This document shows, piece by piece, positions 1 to 9,896 of a stretch of 64,000 bases of DNA. The translations under genes and the position numbers were made by a program. The stretch comes from Iris pallida. Taxonomy: Eukaryota; Streptophyta; Magnoliopsida; Asparagales; Iridaceae. Location: contig JANAVB010004000.1 of NCBI GenBank assembly GCA_029216955.1, positions 3,112,829 to 3,176,828 on the forward strand. The letters are read 5' to 3'. Under the pieces are notes generated by a model. It made no database searches. It worked only from the letters and a program-made list of their open reading frames with translations, and was not told the origin of the DNA. Every line of letters begins with the position of its first letter. The stretch's first letter is position 1.

Positions 1-342
1 GTCGCTCCCACCTCCTGCCTGAACAGGATCAGTCTGATCACCGTCCTCCATATGCTCGACGTCGGCTCCCCCCATAGAGCCGTCGACAGGAGGAATGCTG
101 GACGGGGGATCAGGGATGCTGGACGCGAAAGGGATGCTGGACGGGGGATCAGGAAGGCTAGACGACGAGGGAGGAGTCGCCAACCTGCTGGAACTGCCCT
201 GTCCCGGTAATGGACCGGGAACAGAATGGTACAATAGCGTACTCGGAGATGAAGATGAGGGTACGGAATCTCCATCCCCAGCCCGAGGCTGACGAGACTG
301 CCTAATATAAAATCCTCCGCGTCGTCCTCTTGGTTTAGTCAT
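1..342 (-). pseudogene. Second CACTA gene (TNPA/Ptta-like), N-terminal exon, cut by window edge
   Basis: An open frame runs on the minus strand from an ATG at 340-342 to the window edge, 114 codons without a stop. It starts MTKPRGRRGGFY and becomes rich in Ser, Pro, Gly and Asp, with a tandem repeat of a PDPPSSIP-like unit at 90-165. The start and composition parallel the minus-strand ORF at 51064 in CACTA-3, which leads into a plant transposase 24 (Ptta/En/Spm) type exon. In CACTA elements such proteins bind the subterminal repeats. Position downstream of the transposase on the same strand supports the call. Whether the rest is intact cannot be seen. Confidence 0.6.
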
Positions 343-554
343 ACCTGATAATAACATATGACAAAAAAACATATTTATTTGATAGACATCACAGATTTTT
401 GAAAAATATTATAGTCACAGATAAAAGTGTCAATAAAGTGTCACTGAAGTGTCATAGATTTATATGATAGAAGTGTCACTAAAGTGTCAAATATGATGAT
501 AAAACAAACGTACAGATTTAATCCTCTTCTGAAAATTTATCTAGTTCGTTTAGC

Positions 555-1265
555 TCATCTTCTTCTTCTTCTTCTTCTTCTCTTCTTCTTCTTCTTCTTC
601 TTCTTCTTCTTCTTCTTCTTCTTCTTCTTCTTTTCTTCCTCCTCTTCATCTTCACTTTCATCTGCATCTTCCTCTTCAGATAATTCTACTTCTTCTATAC
701 AATTAGATGTGTAATGAGAAACTTTTATCGTATCCACTTCTATAATATTTGTTACAAGAGGTAGTTCATCCTCTTGATAAGCTATATCGTCAACCTCAAA
801 GGTATTTCTAGCTTTGGTCTTGCATACTGCCCACCAGTCCGACCTTGTTATTTCCCGTTTAGGATAACTTGTGAAGTACACGAGCTGAGCCTGACTTGAT
901 AGGACAAATGGTTCATAGGCTTGATATCGACGCCGATAGTTTATATCAACAAGACCGTGCTTGTCTACTTTCCAACCTTGACCTTCAATCGGATCAAACC
1001 AATCACACCTGAATAACACAATCTTAGCAGGCTCTATTCCATAACTATATGTCAGCTCCACGATCTCCCGTAGCACGCCATAGAAATTGCTTCCCGTATC
1101 AATATCTTTGTAGTTCGAAGATCTGATACACAAACAGCTGTTTTTGGTGGAGTCGAGATCCACAAAGTTGTCTCTGATCGGGCAAGTTGTTGACTTGAAC
1201 CTAAACCCATTAACAGAGTAGCTTGGCCATATTTTTACAGCATAAATTGGTCCCTTGGCTAGCAT
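555..1265 (-). CDS. DUF4216-containing 3' exon of CACTA-1 transposase
   Basis: The translated frame contains WPSYSVNGFRFKSTTC, a block of the form SNFYGVLREIVEL, VLFRCDWFDPIEGQGWKVDKHGLVDINYRRRY and QAQLVYFTSYPKRE, which match the DUF4216 module usually found C-terminal to TNP2 in plant CACTA transposases. The matching exon in CACTA-2 is at 18651-19201. The last 60 or so residues are Glu/Asp-rich and then Lys and Arg homopolymers from a trinucleotide repeat, so the real C-terminus probably lies before the repeat expansion. Confidence 0.8.
   Translation of the reverse strand: MLAKGPIYAVKIWPSYSVNGFRFKSTTCPIRDNFVDLDSTKNSCLCIRSSNYKDIDTGSNFYGVLREIVELTYSYGIEPAKIVLFRCDWFDPIEGQGWKVDKHGLVDINYRRRYQAYEPFVLSSQAQLVYFTSYPKREITRSDWWAVCKTKARNTFEVDDIAYQEDELPLVTNIIEVDTIKVSHYTSNCIEEVELSEEEDADESEDEEEEEKKKKKKKKKKKKKKKKKRRRRRRRR
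558..632. repeat. TTC/CTT trinucleotide microsatellite
   Basis: A run of TTC/CTT units with one interruption. It lies inside the C-terminal frame of the CACTA-1 transposase and encodes Lys/Arg runs on the minus strand. Confidence 0.95.
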
Positions 1266-1891
1266 TCTAATAGACTCATTCTCAAGTCTTGCGTATGGAC
1301 GATCGACCTAAATACCATGAAAGAAGCAATTAAGCTCATTCTCAATCAAGTGTATATATAGAAAGGTAATTACAGAGTTCTCAAGTCTTACATATGCACT
1401 CAACCATGATGAAAAATAATACCTCATTTCTTGTTCTAGTTCTTTTTCTGTTATGTGTGGCCTACCTGACCTCACATCATCATTAAATATGCTGAAAACA
1501 ACATCGTGCAATTAATATAACAGTATAATAATCAACACTATTAAAATAATGTAGACGTATTAATTACTTACCCCTTCGATTTCTCTACTTCCTCCTCGTC
1601 GTAGTTGAGTAATACATACACCTGAGCAGCCCTTAGCTCATCATCGTTCAGATATCTCTTCTTCATTTTACCCGATGGCTTTCCTGGAGCATTGAATACC
1701 TTCAGTATTGTATCATTACTTTCATGATCTCTGTCATCGTTTCTGGAAGCTCTCGTTCTATTAGTTGCAACATGAGGCTTGAAATACATCGAACAAAAGT
1801 TTGTAATCTCCTCGAGAACATAGGCTTCACAAATAGAACCCTCGACCCGTGCCTTATTTTTCACCTTTCTTTTTAGGTGATTCAAATGTCG

Positions 1892-3109
1892 CTAGAACGG
1901 GTACATCCATCGATATTTGATGGGTCCACTAACATGTACCTCATAGGATAGATGAATCGACAAATGCTCCATAGAGTCGAAGAATCCAGGAGGAAACACC
2001 CTCTCTAGCTTACTTAGTATTATCGCAATGTCCTTCTCTTGCTTTTCTAGACGATCAACGAGCAATTTCTTAGAACAAAGATCCCTGAAGAATATGCTAA
2101 GCTCCGTCAATGGATCCCAAACTGTCTGCGGTAAGAATTCCCGAAATACAATCGGAATTAACCTCTCCATGAATACGTGACAGTCTTGGCTCTTCATACC
2201 CGTCAATTTATTTTCCTTCGGATCGACACATCTTTTCAGATTTGACACATATCCGTCTGGAAATTTTAGGCCCTGGATCCACCGACAAAGTCTCACTTTA
2301 TCCTCCTTGTCCAGCGAGAAAATTGACTTCGACAGGAACTGTTTTCCATTCTGCTTTATCAAATACAACGTAGGGCGTTTGCATATTTCTTCTAAGTCCA
2401 ACCTGGCCTTGGGATTGTCTTTCGTTTTTTCCTTTACGTCCATCACAGTATTAATTATGTTATCAAACACATTCTTCTCAATATGCATGACATCAAGATT
2501 ATGTCTGATCAGATTGGTACTCCAGTATGGCAGATCCCAGAATATGCTCCTCTTTGTCCAGTTATGATCTCTACCAAATCCATCGCACTTGTACCCAGCT
2601 GTAGGATCTTCGATAGCACTTGGAAAATCTCTAACCTCCTCCCATATCGTGGCTCCGTACCACCTTGGCAGTGGATCACCCTTCTCTACAACGCCGGTAC
2701 GGAATGCATTCCTGTTCCTTTTGAACGGATGATCTTTTGGCAGAAATTGCCGATGACAATCAAAGAAGCAAGGTTTTTTTCTGTGTTTCAAGCGGAAAGC
2801 CTTAATACGGTCCATGCAATACGGACATGAGAGACGGCCATGAGTGCTCCATCCAGATAACATTCCATAGGCCGGAAAGTCGTTGATGGTCCACATAATG
2901 GTTGCCTTCATCTGAAAATTCTGCTTCCTGGAAACATCGTACGTGTTAGCGCCTACTTCCCAAAACTGATTCAACTCATCTATCAAAGGCTGTAAGTACA
3001 CATCAATATTCCTCTTGGAAATATTTGGACCAGAAATTATAACGGTTAGAAACATGTACTGAGTCTTCATGCACATCCAAGGCGGTAGGTTATACGGAGT
3101 GACAATCAC
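1892..3109 (-). CDS. TNP2 transposase core of CACTA-1 (largest open segment, 405 codons)
   Basis: This frame carries the conserved TNP2 family blocks: PPWMCMKTQYMFL near the start, MLSGWSTHGRLSCPYCMD (about residues 83-100), FFDCHRQFLP, NLDVMHIEKNVFDN (about 205-218), LTGMKSQDCHVFMERLIPI (about 305-323) and PPGFFDSMEHLSIHLSYE toward the end. These belong to the catalytic region of CACTA transposases. The frame ends at a TAG where the related CACTA-2 copy reads on through FERY, so the stop is a lesion, not the natural end. It is one segment of the pseudogene at 555-4185. Confidence 0.85.
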   Translation of the reverse strand: MIVTPYNLPPWMCMKTQYMFLTVIISGPNISKRNIDVYLQPLIDELNQFWEVGANTYDVSRKQNFQMKATIMWTINDFPAYGMLSGWSTHGRLSCPYCMDRIKAFRLKHRKKPCFFDCHRQFLPKDHPFKRNRNAFRTGVVEKGDPLPRWYGATIWEEVRDFPSAIEDPTAGYKCDGFGRDHNWTKRSIFWDLPYWSTNLIRHNLDVMHIEKNVFDNIINTVMDVKEKTKDNPKARLDLEEICKRPTLYLIKQNGKQFLSKSIFSLDKEDKVRLCRWIQGLKFPDGYVSNLKRCVDPKENKLTGMKSQDCHVFMERLIPIVFREFLPQTVWDPLTELSIFFRDLCSKKLLVDRLEKQEKDIAIILSKLERVFPPGFFDSMEHLSIHLSYEVHVSGPIKYRWMYPF

Positions 3110-4547
3110 AGGCCAGCATTAATACTGGGATCCCGAAAGACCAAAAGGAGTAAAACCGTCAGAAGATAGCCCCAACCTGACATTACGCGGATCTGAAGCA
3201 AAATTAGGATACACTCGATCAAAGTGCTTCCATGCTTCTCCATCGGATGGGTGATCCAACACTCCTTCAATCTGTTCTCGCATGTGCCAACTCATATTTT
3301 CGGCCGTCTCTTTCACCATAAATAATCTTTACAACCGCGGCGTTAAAGGCAAGTAGTACATAGAGTCGGTCGGTCTTCTTGTACCATAGACCTTCCTGTA
3401 CTAGTTGTCTTATAGCGATCAGCACCACAAAATCTGCACACATCTGCGTCCTTGTCGTCTTTGTAGTACAGCATGCACCCATTGCGACAAGAATCGATTT
3501 TTTCATATCCCATCCAGAGCGATCTCACCATCTTCTTAGACCGGTAGAAGTCTTTAGGCAACTTAGCACCCGCCGGCAAGATCTCTATAATCAACTCCAA
3601 CACTCGGTTGTAGCATTCTTGCGACATGTTAAAATCTGACTTAATGCTCAACAGTCTTGTAACTACCTCCAACGGTGAATGATCCTCACAACCAGGATAT
3701 AATGGAGTCCTTGCATTCTCTAGCAACTCCATGAACTGTGTAGCATCGACGTTCGGTGCCTCCTCAGGTGCATCATGAACGAAACTAGGCCCCGCAGCAT
3801 CGAAAACCATGTTCACGCACCCGTCGTCTTATGTATGATTATCTGAAACAAAATTAGGTCCCGCATGTATATACGGCTCAACATAAGGCTCCGGTTCTGA
3901 TGCTAAAGACACAAGTTCTCCGTGTGCGGTCCACTGATAGTAATTAGGCGTGAAACCTCTCGAGTACAAATGATATGACACTTCCACTTTTGGATAATAT
4001 TTTACGTTATGATATTTCACATACGGACACTTAATTTTGTTGCCGTCCATGTACTGAGAGAACGCCTTAGCAAACTGCAGAAACTGCTCTACTCCCGCTA
4101 CGTATTCATCCCGCACACCACACATACCATCAGGACGACGATTGTACATCCATGAACGATTCCGCAAGTAGTAATTCATATCCATTTAGAAATAATTCTG
4201 CAAAGATGGACACACATTATCCAACAGGCACAAATTTCGTATATTATGTCTTATTATGGGACACGCATTAGTAGCGGACAGTTACTAATAATAATGATAT
4301 GCAATCTAGGTCAAACTAGGTTGTACTAAGTCAAACAAAGTCAAACAAGGTCAAGCTAAGTCAAACAAAGTCAAATAAGGTCAAACTAGGTCAAGGGTTG
4401 ACCTACAGTTGACTTTGTCAACACTTAGTCCAATCTAGGTCAGATGTTGACTCTACTTTAACTTTCAGTCAAAATAGTCAACCTTGGTCAAACAAGGTCA
4501 AATCTAACTCAAATATCCTATTTCTAGTCATTACCTACCAAGGTACC

Positions 4548-4660
4548 CTTTACCTTATCGCTATTAGTATCCCAATACCAATACCTTAAGTTGGTACCCT
4601 TTACCTTATCGCTATTGGTACCCTTTACCTTATCGCTATTGGTATCCCAATACCAATACT
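4548..4660. repeat. Short tandem repeat built on ACCCTTTACCTTATCGCTATT
   Basis: Three copies of a roughly 26 bp unit (at about 4549, 4596 and 4619) are separated by copies of TATCCCAATACCAATAC. It lies in the CACTA-1 leader, just outside the foldback at 4668-4838. Confidence 0.8.
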
Positions 4661-4667
4661 GCGGTAA

Positions 4668-4838
4668 CATGGTTGGTACATTAAGGGTCTTTGACAAGAT
4701 GACATATTGCGAAAAGATATATATATCCTTATATATAGTTCTCCTACGGATTTTCTTTAACATTACGTAGGAGAACTATAAGGATATATCTGTTCACAAC
4801 ATGTCACCTCCTCAAAGACCCTTAATGTGACAACCATG
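4668..4838. other. Foldback (inverted repeat) in CACTA-1 leader
   Basis: The left arm (4668-4748) and right arm (4766-4838) are imperfect reverse complements around a loop of about 17 bases. Matching blocks are CATGGTTG, ACATTAAGGGTCTTTGA, TGACAT, GATATAT, ATCCTTATA and AGTTCTCCTACG. A transcript through it would form a long stem with small bulges. It could be a small MITE or a small-RNA precursor; the sequence alone does not decide. Confidence 0.85.
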
Positions 4839-5359
4839 TCACCCTCTCAGTCATATCCCTGAGCTATGATGCAGCTGCAGGCATTTAACATATCACGGTT
4901 TATAAAAATAACTAATAAATCTCTATCCTAACTAATAAATTAATATCCTACTTTAACATCTAATAACTCTCATATTCCTGCAGCTACGATGCAGTTGCAG
5001 GCAGTTCCTTCAAACATAAACTAATATCCTAATCTAAACTAATCCTTTAACTGAAACTAATATCTAAACAATACTAATCATGAACTATACACTACTACCT
5101 AACATTCACATGAACTATCTATCTCAAACTCTCTATCATAACTAATTAATTAATATCCTACTTTAACATCTAATAACTCTCATATTCCTGCAACTAAAAG
5201 GCAAAACCATGGTATACTGTATATACATTGTATACATATATATTTATATATATATTTGTGTGTGTATGTAAGTGTGTGAGAATATATATACATGTATATA
5301 TGTAGATATGTGTATTTATATATATAGGTATATATGTATGTATTGTGTGTGTCTGTGTC

Positions 5360-5740
5360 CTGTGTCCTGTCCCCTGCCCCCCTCCCCCCTACCCCTGCAC
5401 CCACCTACCCCTGCCCCCCTCCCCCCTACCCCTGCACCCACCCACCCCTGCCCCACTCTCCCCTACCCCTGTACCCACCCACCCCTGCCCCCCTCCCCCT
5501 ACCCCCATCGACAGCAAGACCCCCCTCCCCTGTCCCCCCTAGACAGCAAGACCCCCTCCCCTGCCCCCCTCCCCCTCCCTTTACCCCTGCACCCACCCCA
5601 ACCCTGCCCCCATCGACAGCAAGACCCCTCCACCCCCGGGTACCCCCACCCCTCCCTCCACCCCTCGACAGTAAGACCCCCCACCCCCACCCCCTGTACC
5701 CACCCCCACCCCTCTCTCCCCCCTCGATAGAAAGACCACC
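5360..5740. repeat. C-rich minisatellite
   Basis: Tandem variants of a CCCCCTACCCCTGCACCCACC-like unit at 5360-5510 give way to spaced copies of GACAGCAAGACCCC (about 5511, 5542, 5617 and 5669). All long ORFs here are low-complexity by-products of the repeat. A GA/GC-rich leader block follows to about 6060. Confidence 0.85.
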
Positions 5741-6094
5741 CCAGCTAGGGTTAGGGTTATCGTGTTCGTGTCTGTGTCTAGATAGCTAGGGCTAGGGTTA
5801 GGGTTTACCTGAGGAGGGTGGCTTCGTCAGAGGATGGAGGCGGCGAGGAGGGTGGCTTCGTCGGAGGAGGAAGGCGGCGAGAAAGGCTCCTTCGTCGGAG
5901 GAGGGAGGCTGGTCGTCGGAGGGAGGTGTCAGCGGGCGAGCGGGGTCGCCGGGGGGAGAAGGGGAGGGTGTCGTCGGAGGGAGGGGTCGCCGGAGGGGAG
6001 GGTTCGCCGGGAGGAGAGGGGAGAGGGGGATCGAGCGCGCGGGAAGAAAAATTTTGGGTGAAATTTTTGTGATTTCGATTGGGCCAGGAGCCCT

Positions 6095-6348
6095 ATATGA
6101 AATAATACAGCGACGTATAAATTATACGTCGCTAAACATCGCAATATAGCAACGTAAAAGGGACGTCCGTCGCAAAATATCGCCCGTCAGCGGCGTAAAA
6201 TATACTACGTCGCTGAACGTCGCTATCAGCGACGTATATCAGCGACGTTCAGCGACGTGTAGCAAAGGAGTCACTATAGGCAATTATCAGTGACGGCTTT
6301 TTCTGTCGTCGCTAATATACGTCGCTATTCTAGCATATTTTAGTAGTG
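6095..6348. repeat. CACTA-1 subterminal repeats and terminal inverted repeat
   Basis: Multiple copies of ACGTCGCT/AGCGACGT in both orientations, often paired as small palindromes, end in the TIR at about 6320-6348 (TAGTAGTG at the edge). In En/Spm-type elements such motifs are binding sites for the TNPA protein. Confidence 0.85.
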
Positions 6349-6438
6349 TCTGTGAAGTGTTACGTAAATAACGATTGTTTTTACAATTGTTATGAATCCT
6401 CAATTTTTTATCGAAAAAATTGTACCCCGGCACTAACA
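6349..6438 (+). repeat. Copia-1 5' LTR, last 90 bp
   Basis: This matches 13384-13473 of the 3' LTR with few differences, including GTGAAGTGTTACGTAAATAA and the CCCCGG.ACTAACA end. The rest of the LTR is displaced beyond the left window edge by CACTA-1. Confidence 0.93.
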
Positions 6439-6460
6439 ATCTCAAAGCTTTATCACTACG

Positions 6461-7821
6461 ATGGAAAACGTTAATGTTTCACTCTTCAATTCTGACTTTT
6501 GCAAGTTAGAAAAGTTTGATGGAGAACATTTCCAAGTCTGGAAGAGGAAGGTATATCTCACCCTTCAACTCAAAGACATAGATCATGTGCTTCTGGAGGA
6601 AGAACCTACTGTTCCAGATGTTGGGTCTGCTGTCGCAATCACCGCGGCTATAAAACTTCAAGCAAAATGGACGAGGGAAAATAGTATTTGCAGGCTGCTT
6701 ATCCTGAATGCTATGGAAGATTTCCTTACAGAATCCTATTCTAAGAAGACTATCGCTAGAGACATATGGGAGTCTCTAGAAAAACTCTATGAAGAAGACA
6801 AGAACCGCAGTAAAATCTTTGTCGTTGAAAAATATCACAAGTGGTTCTTTGAGGACGAAAAGTCTATGTTGCCACAGGTGAAGGAGTTCCTGAAACTGCG
6901 ACAGAAGCTGGAAGACGAGGCGATGCCCCTCTCCGACAAGTTTGTTGTGGTGGGGTTGTCTCAAAGCTCCCCGCTGGGTGGAGCAAGTTCTATGCAAACA
7001 TACATAGGAAGAAGCTTAAGATCACCCTTGAAGATCTCCTGCAGGAAATCTATGTTGAGGACCAAATGCGGGCTCAACTGAAGGTGGACGCACTGTCCAA
7101 GCAATTGGCTAACGCCAATATGATTCATACCAAGGAACTAAGGGGAAAGCAGGCGGCTTCCCACAGCAAGAAGAAGGACCCTGACAATCTAAAAGTCAAG
7201 GGAACTTCTTTCAAGAAAAAGAAGCCAAAGTCTCAAATGCCTTGCTTCAAGTGTGACAAGAAGGGCCACTTTAAGAATGAGTGCAAAGCAAAAGCCAAGC
7301 AATCGGAGCAAGGAGAACCTAGTAAGGTAACTATGATCACTGATGTTGTTGCTATGATTGCGCAGGTTGATACGGTAGGAACTTATGCTGACTGGTGGAT
7401 AGACACTAGTGCCACCTGCCATGTTTGCTCCAGCAAGGAGTGGTTCACCACCTATACCCCTATTTCTGATGTGGTTATGGTGGCGAACCAGGCACAAGCT
7501 GAAGTGCTAGGGATCGGGACTGTGGTGTTGAAGCTGACTTCGGAGAAGTCTCTGACGCTTCAAGACGTGAAGCACGTACCTGCTATCGACAAGAACCTGA
7601 TCTCAGGAGGCCTACTCTGCAACGCAGGCCTCAGGATGGAGATCAATGCTGGCCAGATGGTGATGCCTATTAGGGGAACATATTTCGGAAAAGCTTTTTA
7701 TACCGAAGGAATATTCAAAATTCAGATTATAAATCAGTTCAATGTTATTAATACAATCACTCATTCTGTTTATACTTATGAGTTGTGGCATAATAGGCTA
7801 GGATATGTTCATTCTAAATAA
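6461..7821 (+). pseudogene. Copia-1 gag and protease, frameshifted
   Basis: ATG at 6461 opens a Copia gag (UBN2-like; FDGEHFQVWKRKVYLTLQLKDIDHVLLEE near residue 20). The frame is lost near 6960 and resumes at 7066-7821, so an indel lies between. A perfect CX2CX4HX4C zinc knuckle is encoded at 7243-7284. The protease active-site region reads WWIDTSATCHV, with Ser where DTGA/DSGA has Gly. A GAG-pre-integrase segment (YELWHNRLG) follows, then TAA at 7819-7821. The product would pack the element's RNA and process the polyprotein. The frameshift, the altered active site and the stop argue against activity. Confidence 0.88.
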
Positions 7822-7830
7822 ATTAATAGA

Positions 7831-9504
7831 ATGTCTAGTCTAGGGCTTATCTCCAAGTGTGGGGGTAAGGTAGAGAAATATGAAGTTTGTGCTCAAACTA
7901 AGATCATAAGGAAACCTTTTCCTCGAGTTAATGGAAGTACAGATCTTTTGGAGTTAGTACACTTAGATATCTGTGACTTCAAACAGTTCTCTACAAAGGC
8001 CGGGATGAAGTATTTTATAACCTTCATCGATGACTTCTCAAAGTATGCGTTCGTCTATTTGCTGAAGGCTAAAGACGAAGCATTCGAGAAGTTCAAGGAG
8101 TTCAGAGCCGAAGCTGAGCGGCAGACTGGACAACAACTCAAAAGAATAAGAAGTGATCGAGGTGGGAAGTACAGGTCTCATGAATTTGCATCGTTCTACA
8201 AAGAACATGGAATTGTTAATAAGACTACGGCTCCGTACCCTCCTCAATCAAACGGAGTAGCAGAGAGGAAGAACAGAACGTTAACAGAAATGATTAACTT
8301 AATGTTGTTGACTGCTAGCCTTCCTAAGTGCTACTGGGGTAAAGCTGCATTGATGGCCACTTTTATTGTAAATAGAGTGCCTCATGCAACTTTAGACGTT
8401 ACTCTTCATGAACTCTGGTTCAAGGTTAGACCTAACTTGAATATCATTCGAGTATGGGGGTGTCTGGCATATGTCAAGCTTCCAGATCTGAAGATTCAGA
8501 AGCTTGGGACAAGGACAACTAAGACGATCTTCTTGGGGTATACCGAGAAGAGTGATGCTCGAAGATTTCTTGATATTGAGTCAAATCATATCATTGAATC
8601 TCGCGACGCAGAATATTTTAAAGACAAATTTGCAAGGCACAAGAATATTGTTCTTGCGGATGTACCGGAGAACAATGAGGGTGCGCAGCAAACTGAAGTC
8701 TTCAATGAAGATGTGGTCCAAGAAGATGTTGTTGAAACAACGATTGAACCAGAACAAGCTGAGCCATCAGCTAAGCGTGTGAGGATGCCGAAGGACTTCG
8801 GAAGTGACTTTATCACCTATCATGTGGAAGCAGATCCGCTTACCTATGATGAGGCGATGAAGATCATAGACGCAGTTTTTTGTAAGGAGGCGATTGACAA
8901 TAAAATTGATTCCATCACCTCAAATAACACTTGGGTGTTGGTTGATCTTCCTGAAGGAGCGAAACCCATCAGATGCAAATGGATCTTCAAGAAGAAGATG
9001 AATGTAGACCGAACTATTGACAAGATCAAGGCTAGGTTAGTAGCCAAGGGGTTTTCTCAGAAGCAGGGAATTGACTACTTTGATACGTATGCTCCAGTAG
9101 CCCGGATGACTACCATCAGAATGTTGATTGCTCTCGCAGCGATACATAACTTGAATGTTGATTGCTCCAGTAGACCTAACTTGAATGTCATTCGAGTGTG
9201 GGGGTGGCTGGCATATGTCAAGCTTCCAGATCTGAAGATTCAGAAGCTTGGGACAAGGACTACAAAGACGATCTTCTTGGGGTATGCCGAGAAGAGTGAT
9301 GCTCGGAGATTTCTTGATATTGAGTCAAATTATATCATTGAATCTCGTGACACAGAATATTTTGATGACAAATTTGCAAGGTACAAGAATATTGTTCTTG
9401 CGGATGTTCCGGAGAACAATGAGGGTGCGCAAGAAACTGAAGTCTTCAATGAAGATGTGGTCGAAGAAGATGTTGTTGTTGAAACAACGGTTGAACCAGA
9501 ATAA
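7831..9504 (+). pseudogene. Copia-1 integrase and first half of RT, with internal duplication
   Basis: The integrase core carries the DDE residues in HLDICDF, RSDRGG and NGVAERKNRT. A segment typical of the integrase C-terminal region (WGCLAYVKLPD..KLGTRT..IFLGY) follows, then the start of RT (WVLVDLPEGAKPIRCKWIFKKK..ARLVAKGFSQ..FDTYAPVARM). The frame then falls back into WGWLAYVKLPD, because 8428-9149 is duplicated at 9172-9896. It ends at TAA (9502-9504), where copy one has a sense codon (CAA). The RT here is thus broken by the duplication. Confidence 0.88.
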
Positions 9505-9896
9505 GCTGAGCCGTCTGCTAAGCGTGTGAGAAGGCCGAAGGACTTCGAAAGTGACTTTGTCACCTATCATGTGGAAGCAGATCCGCTTACCTATGATGAG
9601 GCGATGAAGACCAGAGATGCGGTTTTCTGGAAGGAGGCGATTGACAATGAGATTGATTCCATCACCTCAAATAACTCTTGGGTGTTGGTTGATCTTTCTG
9701 AAGGAGCGAAACCCATCGGATGCAAATGGATCTTCAAGAAGAAGATGAAAGCAGACGGAACTATTGACAAGTTCAAGGCTAGGTTGGTAGCCAAGGGGTT
9801 TTCTCAGAAGCAGGAAATTGACTACTTTGACACGTATGCTCCAGCAGCCCGGATGACTACCATCAGAATGTTGATTGCTCTCGCAGCGATACATAA
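8428..9896 (+). repeat. Direct tandem duplication inside Copia-1 pol
   Basis: Copy one (8428-9149) and copy two (9172-9896) are offset by 744 to 747 bases and joined by 22 bases. They differ by scattered substitutions and a 3 base (one codon) insertion in a GTT run at about 9480. The duplication spans the end of the integrase gene and the first part of RT. Confidence 0.92.

Larger units (their letters stand above)
555..4185 (-). pseudogene. CACTA-1 TNP2-like transposase pseudogene
   Basis: In minus-strand order: transposase-associated domain (4185-3829; starts MDMNYYLRNRSWMYNRRP, with KIKCPYVKYHN in place of the usual Cys-rich KCPC..C site); a linker (3816-3343) with the FCGADRY site; the segment HPSDGEAWKHFDRVYPNFA (3319-3119); the TNP2 core (3109-1892); the end of DUF4218 (1885-1568); a short piece (1511-1308); and DUF4216 (1265-555). 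The protein would cut and join CACTA ends in the nucleus. In-frame stops occur at about 3830, 3120 and 1890, and a frameshift lies near 3400, so no full protein can be made. Gaps between 1568 and 1265 look like introns. The C-terminus is an acidic then Lys/Arg homopolymer encoded by a TTC/CTT microsatellite. Confidence 0.9.
4196..5359. other. CACTA-1 noncoding leader with GTCAA-rich block
   Basis: This stretch lies upstream of the transposase start on the minus strand. From 4297 to 4510 it is dense in short GTCAAAC/AAGTCAA motifs. From 4868 to 5210 AT-rich blocks recur, such as ATCCTACTTTAACATCTA at about 4945 and 5158. The same blocks occur in CACTA-3 at 52205-52300, showing that the two elements share a leader. 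No coding potential is seen. Confidence 0.7.
1..6348 (-). mobile_element. CACTA-1, En/Spm-type DNA transposon (left end outside window)
   Basis: A CACTA element in minus orientation. Its visible terminus ends in TAGTG at 6348; read inward on the minus strand it begins CACTACTAAAATATG and runs into GTCGCTA-type subterminal repeats. It carries a TNP2-type transposase pseudogene (4185 to 555) and the start of a second gene (342 to the window edge), the usual two-gene CACTA layout. The base after the TIR is LTR sequence of Copia-1, which matches the 3' LTR of that element near 13380, so CACTA-1 jumped into the Copia-1 5' LTR. The 3 bp target duplication should be TCT, but its other copy lies outside the window. 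Confidence 0.93.

Noticed and set aside
5272..5789. Overlapping Pro/Thr-rich ORFs of about 150 codons
   Set aside because: They are translations of a C-rich minisatellite in several frames at once, with no domain.
5745..5805. TAGGGTTAGGGTT motifs (also near 25220-25290 and 53512) as interstitial telomere repeats
   Set aside because: Only two or three units each, all in element leaders; more like telo-box promoter motifs than telomeric DNA.
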